This document shows, one piece after another, positions 12,603 to 21,046 of a stretch of DNA of 22,212 nucleotides. Both the position numbers and the translations under genes were made by a program. The notes under the pieces were generated by a model. That model was not told the DNA's origin and ran no database searches. It saw only the letters and a program-made list of their open reading frames with translations. Source of the stretch: an uncultured Bacilli bacterium (lineage in GTDB: Bacteria; Bacillota_I; Bacilli_A; RF39; UBA660). Position 1 is the stretch's first letter. Each line of letters starts with the position of its first letter. The stretch is taken from NCBI GenBank assembly GCA_947588975.1, contig CANQAF010000014.1:1-22212 (forward strand), read 5' to 3'.

Positions 12603-12809
12603 ATGAAAAACAATACTAATAAAATGGTAGTTCCTGGAGCTAAACAAGCTATCGATAAAATGAAATATGAAATCGCTAGTGAATTAGGTGTTAACATGGG
12701 ACCAGATGCAACTAGTAGAGCTAACGGATCAGTTGGTGGAGAAATTACTAGACGTTTAGTTCAAATGGGTGAACAACACTTAGGTGGTTCAAATTACCAA
12801 GCTAAATAA
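12603..12809 (+). CDS. Alpha/beta-type small acid-soluble spore protein (SASP) 1
   Basis: The 68-residue protein coats spore DNA and protects it from UV and heat. It has the family core: MVVPGAKQAIDKMKYEIASE, then ATSRANGSVGGEITRRLVQM and GEQHLGG. The YEIASE segment contains the site cut by germination protease GPR. ATG 12603 follows the full SD AGGAGGTGA (12589-12597). A longer in-frame start at TTG 12549 would pass through the SD and is not used. A terminator follows directly. It is strong evidence that the organism sporulates, or did until recently. Confidence 0.97.
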   Translation: MKNNTNKMVVPGAKQAIDKMKYEIASELGVNMGPDATSRANGSVGGEITRRLVQMGEQHLGGSNYQAK

Positions 12810-12820
12810 TGTTGAAAATG

Positions 12821-12846
12821 GACAGTGTTCGTTACTGTCTTTTTTT
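12821..12846 (+). terminator. Terminator of SASP 1
   Basis: GACAGT (12821-12826) pairs with ACTGTC (12834-12839), followed by seven T. Confidence 0.9.
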
Positions 12847-12918
12847 AGTATATGAAAAAATTTCCACCTATATATTTAACAAAATTAGGGATAATAATAG
12901 TATAAGGTGGTGAGTTGT

Positions 12919-13119
12919 ATGAATAGTCGTAATAATAAGTTAATTGTACCTGGATCAAGACAAGCAATTGAAAATTTAAAATACGAAATCGCTAACGAGT
13001 TAGGTATCACTTTAGGTGCAGATACATCTTCACGTTTAAATGGTACTGTTGGTGGAGAAATGACTAGAAGATTAGTTCGTTTAGGAGAACAATCTTTAAA
13101 TGGAAATCAAAACAGATAA
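12919..13119 (+). CDS. Alpha/beta-type small acid-soluble spore protein 2
   Basis: The 66-residue paralogue of the preceding gene shares its core: LIVPGSRQAIENLKYEIANE, SSRLNGTVGGEMTRRLVRLG, EQSLNG. The GPR site is YEIANE. ATG 12919 has AAGGTGGTGAG upstream; the in-frame GTGs at 12907 and 12910 are part of that SD. It is a separate transcription unit with its own terminator. The two genes arose by tandem duplication but have diverged clearly, as is normal for major SASPs. Confidence 0.97.
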   Translation: MNSRNNKLIVPGSRQAIENLKYEIANELGITLGADTSSRLNGTVGGEMTRRLVRLGEQSLNGNQNR

Positions 13120-13140
13120 GACAGGTTAACTGTCTTTTTT
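13120..13140 (+). terminator. Terminator of SASP 2
   Basis: GACAG (13120-13124) and CTGTC (13130-13134) around GTTAA, followed by six T. It begins just after the stop codon. Confidence 0.85.
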
Positions 13141-13143
13141 ACA

Positions 13144-13169
13144 TAAAAAAACATTCCTTTTGGAATGTT
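13144..13169 (-). terminator. Terminator of the lipoprotein gene
   Basis: On the minus strand AACATTCC-AAAA-GGAATGTT (13169-13150) is followed by T (13149-13144). It overlaps the stop codon. Confidence 0.85.
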
Positions 13170-13608
13170 ATTTACAAGTATAGCCTTGTGCTTCATAAGC
13201 TTTTTTGATATCATCATAGCTTACACCAGTTTCGTCTAAACTCAAATCTTCTTTTGCTTCTTCATCCATTTTGGTTAAGTCAGCAGTTAAAGTAAATGTA
13301 ACTTTATTTCCTTTGGTTTTTAAATCATAAGAATAACCATCGACATCTTTATATTGTTCCATTTCTTCTTTAAGTCCATCTTCTAATTCGCTTAAATATG
13401 ATTTATAATCGTCGCTAACTTCAATTGTTTGGATAGCACTCATTACGGAAACTTCATCTTTGTTAAATGTAAATTTAAGATCTTGTTTCATTGTCATTTC
13501 ATCTGCTTCACTTAATGTTTGTGAGCATTTTAATGTTTTAGATGAACCACAACCAGTTAGAGTACCTACCATGATGACTGCCAAAGCAATGCTTAAACAT
13601 TTTTTCAT
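13168..13608 (-). CDS. Small secreted lipoprotein, possibly DUF1307/YehR-like
   Basis: The 146-residue protein starts with MKKCLSIALAVIMVGTLTGC, a lipoprotein signal peptide with lipobox LTGC, so Cys20 should be lipidated and the protein anchored outside the membrane. The mature part repeats short beta-type segments (KFTFNKDEVSVMSAIQTIEV, KVTFTLTADL) and ends with a cysteine (YTCK) that could pair with Cys27 in TLKCSQ. The overall pattern resembles YehR/DUF1307 lipoproteins of unknown function, but I am not sure. ATG 13608 has AGGAGG six bases upstream. Longer in-frame starts would lie upstream of the predicted start of transcription. Confidence 0.82.
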   Translation of the reverse strand: MKKCLSIALAVIMVGTLTGCGSSKTLKCSQTLSEADEMTMKQDLKFTFNKDEVSVMSAIQTIEVSDDYKSYLSELEDGLKEEMEQYKDVDGYSYDLKTKGNKVTFTLTADLTKMDEEAKEDLSLDETGVSYDDIKKAYEAQGYTCK

Positions 13609-13627
13609 ACTATACCTCCTTGCATTT

Positions 13628-13656
13628 AGAATATCTAAGATGTTGAAATTTGTCAA
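13628..13656 (-). promoter_or_regulatory. Lipoprotein gene promoter
   Basis: On the minus strand a perfect TTGACA (13656-13651) and TATTCT (13633-13628) are 17 bp apart. Transcription would start near 13621. Confidence 0.75.
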
Positions 13657-13661
13657 GAAGT

Positions 13662-14231
13662 TTATAAGATTTTATCGACTAACCCATATTCTAAGGCTTC
13701 GTTAGCAGATAAGAAGTAATCACGTTCGGTATCTTGTTCAATTATTTTTAAATCTTTTCCAGTATTATTTGCTAACATATGATTCAGTTTGTCCTTTAAT
13801 TTTAAAATACGTTCAGCAGCAATTTTAATTTCAGTAGCTTGTCCTTGCGCACCACCTAAAGGTTGATGAATCATTACCTCACTATTAGGCAAACAACATC
13901 TTTTTCCTTTTGTTCCACTAGATAGTAAAAATGCTCCCATACTAGCAGCCATACCAATACAGATTGTAGAAACATCACTTTTGATAAAATGCATAGTATC
14001 ATAAATTGCCATACCTGCTGTTACACTACCTCCAGGAGAATTAATATAGATACTAATATCGTCATGATTGATAGAATCTAAATAGAGTAGCTGTGCTACA
14101 ATGGTGTTGGAATTTATATCATCAATTTCACCACAAAGTATAATAATTCGATCTTTTAATAATCTAGAATAGATGTCATATGCACGTTCTCCATTATTAC
14201 TTTTTTCAATGACAGTTGGTACTAAACTCAT
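13662..14231 (-). CDS. clpP: ATP-dependent Clp protease proteolytic subunit
   Basis: The 189-residue serine peptidase forms the tetradecamer barrel used by ClpX/ClpC. The catalytic triad is complete: Ser97 in GMAASMGA, His122 in MIHQPLGG and Asp171 in QDTERD. INSPGGSVTAGMAIYD is the conserved loop near the active site. AAAGGATGA precedes ATG 14231. I see no CtsR-type heptad or CIRCE repeat upstream, so classical heat-shock control is not evident. The lipoprotein gene downstream has its own promoter starting six bases after the clpP stop. Confidence 0.96.
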   Translation of the reverse strand: MSLVPTVIEKSNNGERAYDIYSRLLKDRIIILCGEIDDINSNTIVAQLLYLDSINHDDISIYINSPGGSVTAGMAIYDTMHFIKSDVSTICIGMAASMGAFLLSSGTKGKRCCLPNSEVMIHQPLGGAQGQATEIKIAAERILKLKDKLNHMLANNTGKDLKIIEQDTERDYFLSANEALEYGLVDKIL

Positions 14232-14300
14232 AGAATCATCCTTTCTATTTATATGATAGAACCAAAAAGCTTACATTATGCAAAAAAATATGTGACAAAA

Positions 14301-14329
14301 TGACTGTTTTTTGATAAAATGAGTATAGT
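14301..14329 (+). promoter_or_regulatory. Promoter of the nucleoside-kinase gene
   Basis: TGACTG (14301-14306) and TATAGT (14324-14329) are 17 bp apart. The match is moderate. Confidence 0.45.
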
Positions 14330-14350
14330 ATAAGGATAAGAGGGATTTAT

Positions 14351-16012
14351 ATGCCAAGAACGATAAAAGTAAATTATAAAGATTTAGAAACGAAAGAGTT
14401 TCAAATGGGTGTTAGTTTATTAGAAATTAGTAAATCTTTTTCACAATATTACAATTATCCAATTTTAATTGGTAAAGTAGACAATGATATGACTGAATTA
14501 TGCGAGCCTATTACTAGAAGCTGCATGGTGGATTTTTATGATAGAAGTAGTGGAGTTGGAAATAGCATATATGGTAGAACAGCACAGTTTATGTTAATAT
14601 TAGCTGTTAAAAAAGTATTAGGAGAAAGTGTTGAAATCATCATTCAACATTCTATTGATAAAGGTTTTTATTGTGAAATTCCAGAAGTTACATTAGATAA
14701 AAGTATAGTTGAAAAAATAGAAACTAAAATGCATGAAATTGTGGAACAAGATTATGTAATCAATAAGGTGAGTGTTTCTCGCTTTGATGCAATTAAATAT
14801 TTTAAAAAGAAAAAGCAATTAGATAAAGTAAAAGTTCTTAAATATATAAGTAACAGTTATATTAATTTATACCGTATAGATGATTTATATGATTATTTTT
14901 ATGGAGAACTTGCTTATAGTACTGTACAAATAGATGATTTTAAATTGACTTATATTAAGGACAGTGGACTTGTATTAAGTTATCCTACAACATATAATCC
15001 AGAATGTACATTAGATTATGTGCATCATAATATGTTATTTAGCACATTTTTAAATTATACAAAATGGGGTAGTCAAATAGGCGTGAGTAATGCTGCTGAT
15101 TTAAATGAAATTGTTTCCCAAGGGAAATATGACGATTTAATTCGTCTTGCAGAGACATATTACAATGGACAATTAACTCGTATTGCAGATCAGATTGCAG
15201 AAAATAAAAAAAATATTAAATTAATTTTAATTGCTGGTCCATCTTCTTCAGGTAAAACGACTACTGCTAAAAAGTTGGAGGTATATCTGCAAAGTAAGGG
15301 AATACGTACACATCAAATTTCAATTGATGACTATTTCTATGATCGAGATAAAGCACCACGTTTGGAAAATGGAGAATTTGATTTTGAATCTTTAAATGCA
15401 ATTGATGTCACTTTATTTAATAAGCATTTAGGGAAATTACTTGATGGTGAGAAAGTAGAGTTACCTCAGTATAATTTCATGTATGGAAAACGTGAGTATA
15501 AGGGGAAGACATTACAAATAGAAAATGATGATGTGATCATCATAGAAGGATTACATGCCTTAAATGATGATTTAACGATTTCAATTGAACGTAAGTATAA
15601 ATATAAAATATATATTAGTCCACTTACGCAATTAAATATTGATAATCATAACCGTATCCATACTAGTGATACAAGAAAATTAAGAAGAATCATTCGTGAT
15701 AATAAATATCGTTCTCGTAGTGCAGCAGAAACATTAAAAATGTGGAAAACAGTTCGTGAAGGGGAAGAAAAATACATATTTCCTTATCAAGATCAAGCAG
15801 ATGTTATTATCAATTCCGCGTTAATTTACGAACTGGGTATTTTAAAAACATATGCAGAACCATTATTATTTTCTGTTCCAGAAGACGATGATATGTATCC
15901 AGAAGCATTACGTTTAATTAATTTTTTAAGAAACTTTTTACCAATTCCAAGTGACAATATACCAAATGATTCCATATTAAGAGAATTTATTGGTGAAAGT
16001 TGTTTTCATTAG
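14351..16012 (+). CDS. TGS-domain nucleoside (uridine) kinase
   Basis: The 553-residue protein joins two parts. Residues 1-60 form a TGS domain and about 70-200 resemble the second additional domain of threonyl-tRNA synthetase, including QHSIDKGFYCEI (99-110, like HSIGPGFYYD). The C-terminal half is a uridine kinase/phosphoribulokinase domain with Walker A GPSSSGKT (296-303), IDDYFYDRDKAPRLENGEFD and VIIIEGLHALND. Such fusions are widespread in Firmicutes and annotated as nucleoside kinases; the substrate is unproven. The start ATG has AAGAGGGATTTAT upstream. It ends 15 bases before gap and has no terminator, so it is probably co-transcribed with gap. Confidence 0.9.
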   Translation: MPRTIKVNYKDLETKEFQMGVSLLEISKSFSQYYNYPILIGKVDNDMTELCEPITRSCMVDFYDRSSGVGNSIYGRTAQFMLILAVKKVLGESVEIIIQHSIDKGFYCEIPEVTLDKSIVEKIETKMHEIVEQDYVINKVSVSRFDAIKYFKKKKQLDKVKVLKYISNSYINLYRIDDLYDYFYGELAYSTVQIDDFKLTYIKDSGLVLSYPTTYNPECTLDYVHHNMLFSTFLNYTKWGSQIGVSNAADLNEIVSQGKYDDLIRLAETYYNGQLTRIADQIAENKKNIKLILIAGPSSSGKTTTAKKLEVYLQSKGIRTHQISIDDYFYDRDKAPRLENGEFDFESLNAIDVTLFNKHLGKLLDGEKVELPQYNFMYGKREYKGKTLQIENDDVIIIEGLHALNDDLTISIERKYKYKIYISPLTQLNIDNHNRIHTSDTRKLRRIIRDNKYRSRSAAETLKMWKTVREGEEKYIFPYQDQADVIINSALIYELGILKTYAEPLLFSVPEDDDMYPEALRLINFLRNFLPIPSDNIPNDSILREFIGESCFH

Positions 16013-16027
16013 AAAGAGGGATTTAAA

Positions 16028-17038
16028 ATGACTAGAGTTGCAATTAATGGCTTTGGAAGAATTGGACGATTGGTTTTCCGTATTATGGAAGAAAATCCAG
16101 AGTTAGAGGTAGTCGCAATCAATGATTTAACAGATGCAGAACAGTTGGCGTATTTATTAAAATATGATACTTCTCATCGTATTTATATGCCAAATGAAAT
16201 TTCTTTTGAAGGAAATGATTTGATTGTAAAAGGTAGACATATAAAGGTATATGCTGAAAAGGATCCTGCTAATCTACCTTGGAAAGAATTAGAAATAGAT
16301 GAAGTGTTTGAATGCACAGGTGTATTTGTTGAAAAAGAAAAAGCTTTTGCACATATTACTGCAGGGGCAAAGCATGTAATTATTTCGGCACCTGCTAAAG
16401 GTGATGTTAAAACAATTGTTTATAATGTGAATGAACAGACGTTAGATGGTAGTGAAGAAGTTATTAGTGCAGCAAGTTGTACAACAAATTGTTTGGCACC
16501 AGTTCTTTCTGTTTTACAAAAAGAATTTGGAATTCAATCTGGATATATGACTACAATTCATGCTTATACTGGTGATCAGGCCGTACTAGATGTTGCACAT
16601 AAAAAAGGAATTCGTTCTCGTCGCGGAAGAGCGGCTGCAGCTAATATTGTACCAACTTCAACCGGAGCAGCAAGTGCGATTGGTCTTGTAATACCAGAGT
16701 TGAAAGGTAAAATGGATGGAAATGCAATCCGCGTTCCTACTACAACAGGTTCGATGGTTGATTTAACACTACAATTAGAGAAAAACGTAACAGTAGAAGA
16801 AATTAATCAAACATTTATAAAATCTCAAAATGATACTTTACAGTATACAGATGATCCAATTGTTTCTAGTGATATTATTGGATCTCATACAGGTGCATTA
16901 GTAGATGGATTATTGACTGATGTTTTAGAAGTAGATGGGCACCAAATGGTGAAGGTATTTGCATGGTATGATAATGAGATGGGATATAGTGCCCAAATGG
17001 TAAGAACTGCTGAGTATTTAGCAAAATTAAGTCGTTAA
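16028..17038 (+). CDS. gap: Glyceraldehyde-3-phosphate dehydrogenase
   Basis: The 336-residue glycolytic enzyme oxidises glyceraldehyde 3-phosphate to 1,3-bisphosphoglycerate with NAD. The Rossmann start is VAINGFGRIGRLVFR (4-18). The catalytic cysteine is Cys151 in SAASCTTNCLAP, with His178 in TTIHAYTGDQ. PTSTGAASAIGLVIPELKGK and WYDNEMGYSAQMVR are typical. AGAGGGATTT precedes the start. It follows the nucleoside kinase without a terminator. pgk comes after it, but a terminator and a prepilin gene interrupt the usual gap-pgk operon. Confidence 0.98.
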   Translation: MTRVAINGFGRIGRLVFRIMEENPELEVVAINDLTDAEQLAYLLKYDTSHRIYMPNEISFEGNDLIVKGRHIKVYAEKDPANLPWKELEIDEVFECTGVFVEKEKAFAHITAGAKHVIISAPAKGDVKTIVYNVNEQTLDGSEEVISAASCTTNCLAPVLSVLQKEFGIQSGYMTTIHAYTGDQAVLDVAHKKGIRSRRGRAAAANIVPTSTGAASAIGLVIPELKGKMDGNAIRVPTTTGSMVDLTLQLEKNVTVEEINQTFIKSQNDTLQYTDDPIVSSDIIGSHTGALVDGLLTDVLEVDGHQMVKVFAWYDNEMGYSAQMVRTAEYLAKLSR

Positions 17039-17059
17039 AGAGAAGAAATTCTCTTTTTT
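17039..17059 (+). terminator. gap terminator
   Basis: AGAGAA-GAAA-TTCTCT (17039-17054) followed by T, starting right after the stop codon. Confidence 0.85.
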
Positions 17060-17132
17060 GTTTGAATTCATATCTGAATCTTGATAATTCAATCAAAAAG
17101 ATGTAAACTATAAATAGTAATAGGTGATTGAT

Positions 17133-17507
17133 ATGAACAAAAAGGGATTTACTTTAATTGAATTATTAGGTGTCTTTTTATTATTGGCATTGATTCTTTT
17201 GTTAGCCATTCCATCTTTAACTGGTGTGCTAAAAAAACAAAGGGAAAATAATTATCAAAAATATTTAGATGATTTATATTTAGCAACAGAGGCATATGTA
17301 CAAAGTAACGAGTTTAATTTGGAAAAACCAGGTGAAACAATTTATGTTAAAATTGAAGATCTTGTAAAAGCTAAATTGTTAAAAAGTACTATAATTGATC
17401 CGAATACCAACGAAAAAGTAAATTTAAACCATTATATTCAGGTTATAGTAAATGATGATCATACATATCACTATGCATATATGTCAGAAATGCCAAAAAG
17501 CAACTAA
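17133..17507 (+). CDS. Type IV prepilin-like protein
   Basis: The 124-residue protein starts MNKKGFTLIELLGVFLLLAL, a class III signal. Prepilin peptidase should cut after Gly5, leaving Phe1, and Glu5 of the mature chain is present. The hydrophobic helix (about 6-28) is followed by a small soluble domain with no cysteines. Family relatives are ComGC and other pseudopilins of DNA uptake or secretion machines. No other pilus genes are adjacent. ATG 17133 follows AGGTGAT; the GTG at 17124 is inside the SD. TTGATA (17081-17086) with TAAACT 17 bp later is a weak promoter. pgk starts 44 bases later with no terminator between. Confidence 0.88.
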   Translation: MNKKGFTLIELLGVFLLLALILLLAIPSLTGVLKKQRENNYQKYLDDLYLATEAYVQSNEFNLEKPGETIYVKIEDLVKAKLLKSTIIDPNTNEKVNLNHYIQVIVNDDHTYHYAYMSEMPKSN

Positions 17508-17551
17508 CAAATTAAAAATAATCATTATCTAATAAGAGTTAAGGAGGCAAC

Positions 17552-18736
17552 ATGAAAAAAACAATTCGAGATTATAATTTAGAGAATCAAAGAGTTTTGA
17601 TTCGTGTTGATTTTAATGTTCCGATCGAAAATGGAATTATTACAGAGGATAAGCGTATCAAGGAAAGTTTACCTACCATTCAGTATGCATTAGATCATAA
17701 AGCTAAAGTGATTTTACTTTCCCATTTAGGACGTGTTGAAGTAAATGAAGACATGCAAAAGTATGATTTAATGCCTGTTGCAGAAAGATTAAGTGATTTA
17801 TTGAACTGTGATGTAAAATTTGTGAATGCAACGTCAGGAAATATACTGGAAGATGCAATTCAATCACTTAAAAGTGGACAAGTTTTATTAATGCAAAATA
17901 CAAGATATGAAGACTTAAATGGAAAACGTGAAAGCAAAAACGATCCTGCACTTGGAAGTTATTGGGCAAGTTTAGGAGATATTTTTATTAATGATGCTTT
18001 TGGTACATGTCATCGTAGTCATGCCTCTAATGTAGGTATTGCTTCTCATTTACCAAATGGGATTGGATTTTTAGTAGAAAAAGAATTGAATGCATTTCAA
18101 CCTATTTTAAATCATCCAGTTCATCCTTTTACTGTTATCTTAGGTGGTGCTAAAGTAGAAGATAAAATTGAAGTCATTGAAAATTTAGTAACCAAAGCTG
18201 ATCAAATTTTGATCGGTGGTGGAATGGCTTATACATTTTTAAAAGCAAGTGGAATTTTTGTAGGAGATTCTCTTGTAGATGAAAATCATATTGATTATTG
18301 TAAAAATTTGATGGAAAAATATCCTAATAAAATTATTTTGCCAATTGATAGTGTTAATGCTAAAGAAATCAATGAAAATGCAGATTCTATGGAACATTTC
18401 ATTAGCGATTTTGAAGAAAAAGAAATTGGGTTAGATATTGGGCATAATACAGTCAAATTATTTCAACAGTACATTAGTGATAGTCAGACTATTCTTTGGA
18501 ATGGACCAGTTGGTATGTTTGAGTTGAAACCATTTTCTAATGGTACGAAACAAATTTGTGAATTATTGAAAAAGAGCAAAGCTTTTAAAATTGTGGGTGG
18601 AGGAGATACATCAGCTGCTATGATGCGATTTGGTTCTTCTGATTGGGTAAATCATATATCAACAGGTGGTGGAGCATCCTTGGAGTTGCTTGAAGGAAAA
18701 AAATTGCCTGGAATTGAGATTATAAATGAAAAATAA
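17552..18736 (+). CDS. pgk: Phosphoglycerate kinase
   Basis: The 394-residue enzyme makes ATP from 1,3-bisphosphoglycerate. RVDFNVP (18-24) is the substrate-binding signature, DAFGTCHRSHAS lies at the domain cleft, and VILGGAKVEDKIEVIENL and GGGDTSAA (349-356) belong to the nucleotide domain. The loop after SHLGR reads VEVNED rather than the common PKG; related low-GC species show similar loops. AAGGAGG (17541-17547) precedes ATG 17552. The next gene starts inside the last codons, suggesting coupled translation. Confidence 0.98.
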   Translation: MKKTIRDYNLENQRVLIRVDFNVPIENGIITEDKRIKESLPTIQYALDHKAKVILLSHLGRVEVNEDMQKYDLMPVAERLSDLLNCDVKFVNATSGNILEDAIQSLKSGQVLLMQNTRYEDLNGKRESKNDPALGSYWASLGDIFINDAFGTCHRSHASNVGIASHLPNGIGFLVEKELNAFQPILNHPVHPFTVILGGAKVEDKIEVIENLVTKADQILIGGGMAYTFLKASGIFVGDSLVDENHIDYCKNLMEKYPNKIILPIDSVNAKEINENADSMEHFISDFEEKEIGLDIGHNTVKLFQQYISDSQTILWNGPVGMFELKPFSNGTKQICELLKKSKAFKIVGGGDTSAAMMRFGSSDWVNHISTGGGASLELLEGKKLPGIEIINEK

Positions 18737-19739
18737 AAAATCTGTTTTAAATATTATTTTATTGGTTATTATTACAGGAGTTGTATTATATTTTTCATTA
18801 AAAGATGATTTTGATAATATCATTTATGAAATATTAACCTTAAATCCTATTTGGTTTATAGTTGCTGTTTTTTTAGTTGTATGTTATTGGTTGTTCAAAA
18901 CAATTGAAGTACACTATGTAATTTGTAATTTTAAACCTGATTATTCATTCAAGCAAACTTTAAAACTTATGCTATCAACTCAATTTTTTAATGCAATTAC
19001 TCCATTCGCCTCTGGTGGACAACCTTTTCAAATTTATATGTTGAATAAAAGTGGTGTTAAATTAACAGATAGTACAAATATTATTATTCAAAATTTTATT
19101 GTATATCAAATACCTTTAGTCTTTTTAGGCGTAGTTGCATTAGTTTCAAATCATTTTGGTCATTTTTATCAAGAAACCGGTATCCTGAAATATTTAGTAA
19201 CCTTGGGTTTTATTATGAATACTGCTATTATTATTGGTTTATTTATCATTGCCTTTTCTAAAAAAATTAATACGAAAATAATGCGCTTTGTTATTTATTT
19301 ACTTTATAAATTACATATCATAAAAAATAAAGAGCAAAAGCAACAACAATTCGAAGAATATATTAATCGTTTTCATGCAGGAGCTAAATTATTGATGCAT
19401 AATAAAAGGCAGTTTATAAAGTCAATCTTATATAATTTAGTCGCGTTGGTATGTTTGTATTTAATACCTTTAGCGTTGTTATTTGCTATGGATGACTATT
19501 TTAGCATGAATATTTTTCAAGTACTTGTTACTAGTGCTTATGTTATGTTAATTGGTTCTTTTGTACCTATTCCTGGAGGAACTGGTGGGTTAGAATATGG
19601 ATTTGTTGCTTTTTTTGGCAATTTTATAGTGGGTAGTAAACTAAATGCTGTCATGTTATTATGGCGTGCAATTACTTATTATTTTGGATTAATTGTAGGT
19701 GCGATCGCATTTAATATAAAGGAGAGAAAAAGGTCATGA
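18726..19739 (+). CDS. Flippase-like integral membrane protein (UPF0104/LPG synthase TM family)
   Basis: The 337-residue protein has about seven or eight membrane helices. Conserved marks of the family related to the MprF transmembrane part are FNAITPFASGGQPFQIYML (residues 90-108) and the C-terminal SFVPIPGGTGGLEYGF with LLWRAITYYFGLIVG. Such proteins are thought to move or protect lipids. The lysyl-transferase domain of MprF is absent. It overlaps pgk by 11 bases and overlaps the glycosyltransferase start by ATGA, so the two products probably act together on a glycolipid. The start has only a weak SD and likely relies on coupling. Confidence 0.88.
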   Translation: MKNKKSVLNIILLVIITGVVLYFSLKDDFDNIIYEILTLNPIWFIVAVFLVVCYWLFKTIEVHYVICNFKPDYSFKQTLKLMLSTQFFNAITPFASGGQPFQIYMLNKSGVKLTDSTNIIIQNFIVYQIPLVFLGVVALVSNHFGHFYQETGILKYLVTLGFIMNTAIIIGLFIIAFSKKINTKIMRFVIYLLYKLHIIKNKEQKQQQFEEYINRFHAGAKLLMHNKRQFIKSILYNLVALVCLYLIPLALLFAMDDYFSMNIFQVLVTSAYVMLIGSFVPIPGGTGGLEYGFVAFFGNFIVGSKLNAVMLLWRAITYYFGLIVGAIAFNIKERKRS

Positions 19740-20980
19740 GAATTGGAATATTTACAGATACTTATCCACCATTTATCAATGGTGTTTCTACAAGTATATG
19801 TATGTTAGAAAAGGCACTTAAGAAAAAAGGGCATCAAGTATTTATCGTAACAGTAAATCCTGAAAATATGTCTTACAAATATGAAAATTATGATCATATT
19901 ATTCGTATTCCGGGGATTCCCATTGGCATTTATGATTATCGACTTACTGGTATCTATCCAATTAGAGCAATTAATAAAATTAAAAAATGGAATTTAGATG
20001 TAATTCATTCTCATACTGAATTTGGAGTAGGAACGTTTGCTCGTATTATGGCAAAACAATTAGACATCCCGTTGATCCACACTTATCATACGATGTATGA
20101 AGATTATGTACACTATATTACAAAAGGACATTTTGATAAATCTAGTAAAAAGATAGTTGAGTATTTAACAAAATTTTATTGTGATAAAACAGCAAGTGAA
20201 TTGATTGTTCCAAGTAAAAAAACTTATGACTTGTTTAAGGAAAAATATAAATTTGAACGAAATGTTCATATTGTACCAACTGGAATCGATGTAGATCGTT
20301 TCTATCGTGAAAAACTTAAAATAGATGAAATGAATACAATAAAAAAAGAGCTTGGAATAAAGCCTGAAGATTTTATAATTATTTATGTGGGTAGACTTGC
20401 AAAAGAAAAAAGTGTTGAGGCACTTTTGGAATCACATGTAGAGATTATAAAAAAACATCCTAATTGTAAATTAATGATTGTGGGCAGTGGACCTGATTAT
20501 GAACATTTTATAGATATGAGTCGAAATCTTGGAATTGCCAATTCAGTAATTTTTACAAATGCAATTCCATGGGAAGATATTCCTTCTTATTATGGAATTG
20601 CCGATGTATTTGCAACTGCATCTAAAACAGAGACACAAGGACTTACAGTAGTGGAGGCAATGGCTGCATCGTTACCAGTAATATGTGCTGATGATGAAAG
20701 TTTCCGAGATGTTGTTATTCATGGATTAAATGGTTATTTATTTAAAACAAAAAAACAATACCGTGATTGTGTAGATTCAATTATTACGGACAAAGAATTA
20801 TTTCATAAAATGCAAAGACAAGCGCGTATCACTGCTGATGAGCATTCATTAAAGTATTATGCTGAAAAAGTACTTGATGTATATCGTAGTGCAATCGAAG
20901 CAAAGCAAAATGAAAGAAAATTTATAGATAAAATTAAAGATGTTGTAAAACATGGATTTGATGACCATGATGAATTATAA
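19736..20980 (+). CDS. GT4-type glycosyltransferase, probably diacylglycerol glucosyltransferase
   Basis: The 414-residue protein has a GT-B fold. The N-terminal half starts MRIGIFTDTYPPFINGVSTS and contains HSHTEFGVGTFARI and HTYHTMYEDYVHYI. The C-terminal half has YVGRLAKEKSVEALL, VGSGPDYEHF and the EX7E motif (Glu299, Glu307 in KTETQGLTVVEAMA). This combination is typical of 1,2-diacylglycerol 3-glucosyltransferases that make membrane glycolipid and lipoteichoic-acid anchors. The substrate is inferred. The start ATG overlaps the TGA of the flippase-like gene. The basic tail (ERKFIDKIKDVVKHGF) could bind the membrane. Confidence 0.85.
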   Translation: MRIGIFTDTYPPFINGVSTSICMLEKALKKKGHQVFIVTVNPENMSYKYENYDHIIRIPGIPIGIYDYRLTGIYPIRAINKIKKWNLDVIHSHTEFGVGTFARIMAKQLDIPLIHTYHTMYEDYVHYITKGHFDKSSKKIVEYLTKFYCDKTASELIVPSKKTYDLFKEKYKFERNVHIVPTGIDVDRFYREKLKIDEMNTIKKELGIKPEDFIIIYVGRLAKEKSVEALLESHVEIIKKHPNCKLMIVGSGPDYEHFIDMSRNLGIANSVIFTNAIPWEDIPSYYGIADVFATASKTETQGLTVVEAMAASLPVICADDESFRDVVIHGLNGYLFKTKKQYRDCVDSIITDKELFHKMQRQARITADEHSLKYYAEKVLDVYRSAIEAKQNERKFIDKIKDVVKHGFDDHDEL

Positions 20981-20987
20981 GTAGTAG

Positions 20988-21009
20988 GTTGTATTTTATA
21001 CAACTTTTT
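20988..21009 (+). terminator. Terminator of the pgk-glycosyltransferase operon
   Basis: GTTGTAT-TTT-ATACAAC (20988-21004) followed by five T. Confidence 0.85.
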
Positions 21010-21015
21010 CCTTTA

Positions 21016-21022
21016 TTCGACA
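21016..21022 (-). promoter_or_regulatory. 0A box upstream of spo0A
   Basis: TTCGACA is the exact reverse complement of the Spo0A recognition core TGTCGAA. It lies about 45 bp before the -10 of the spo0A promoter, which suggests autoregulation. Confidence 0.55.
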
Positions 21023-21046
21023 AAACTAGCTAATTTTTTCTCTAGT

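Noticed and set aside
13609..13656. Longer N terminus of the lipoprotein
   Set aside because: It would begin inside the -35 of its own promoter and hide the lipoprotein signal peptide.
14232..14350. CtsR or CIRCE heat-shock operator upstream of clpP
   Set aside because: I searched by eye for the GGTCAAA heptad pair and the GAGTGCTAA inverted repeat and found neither.
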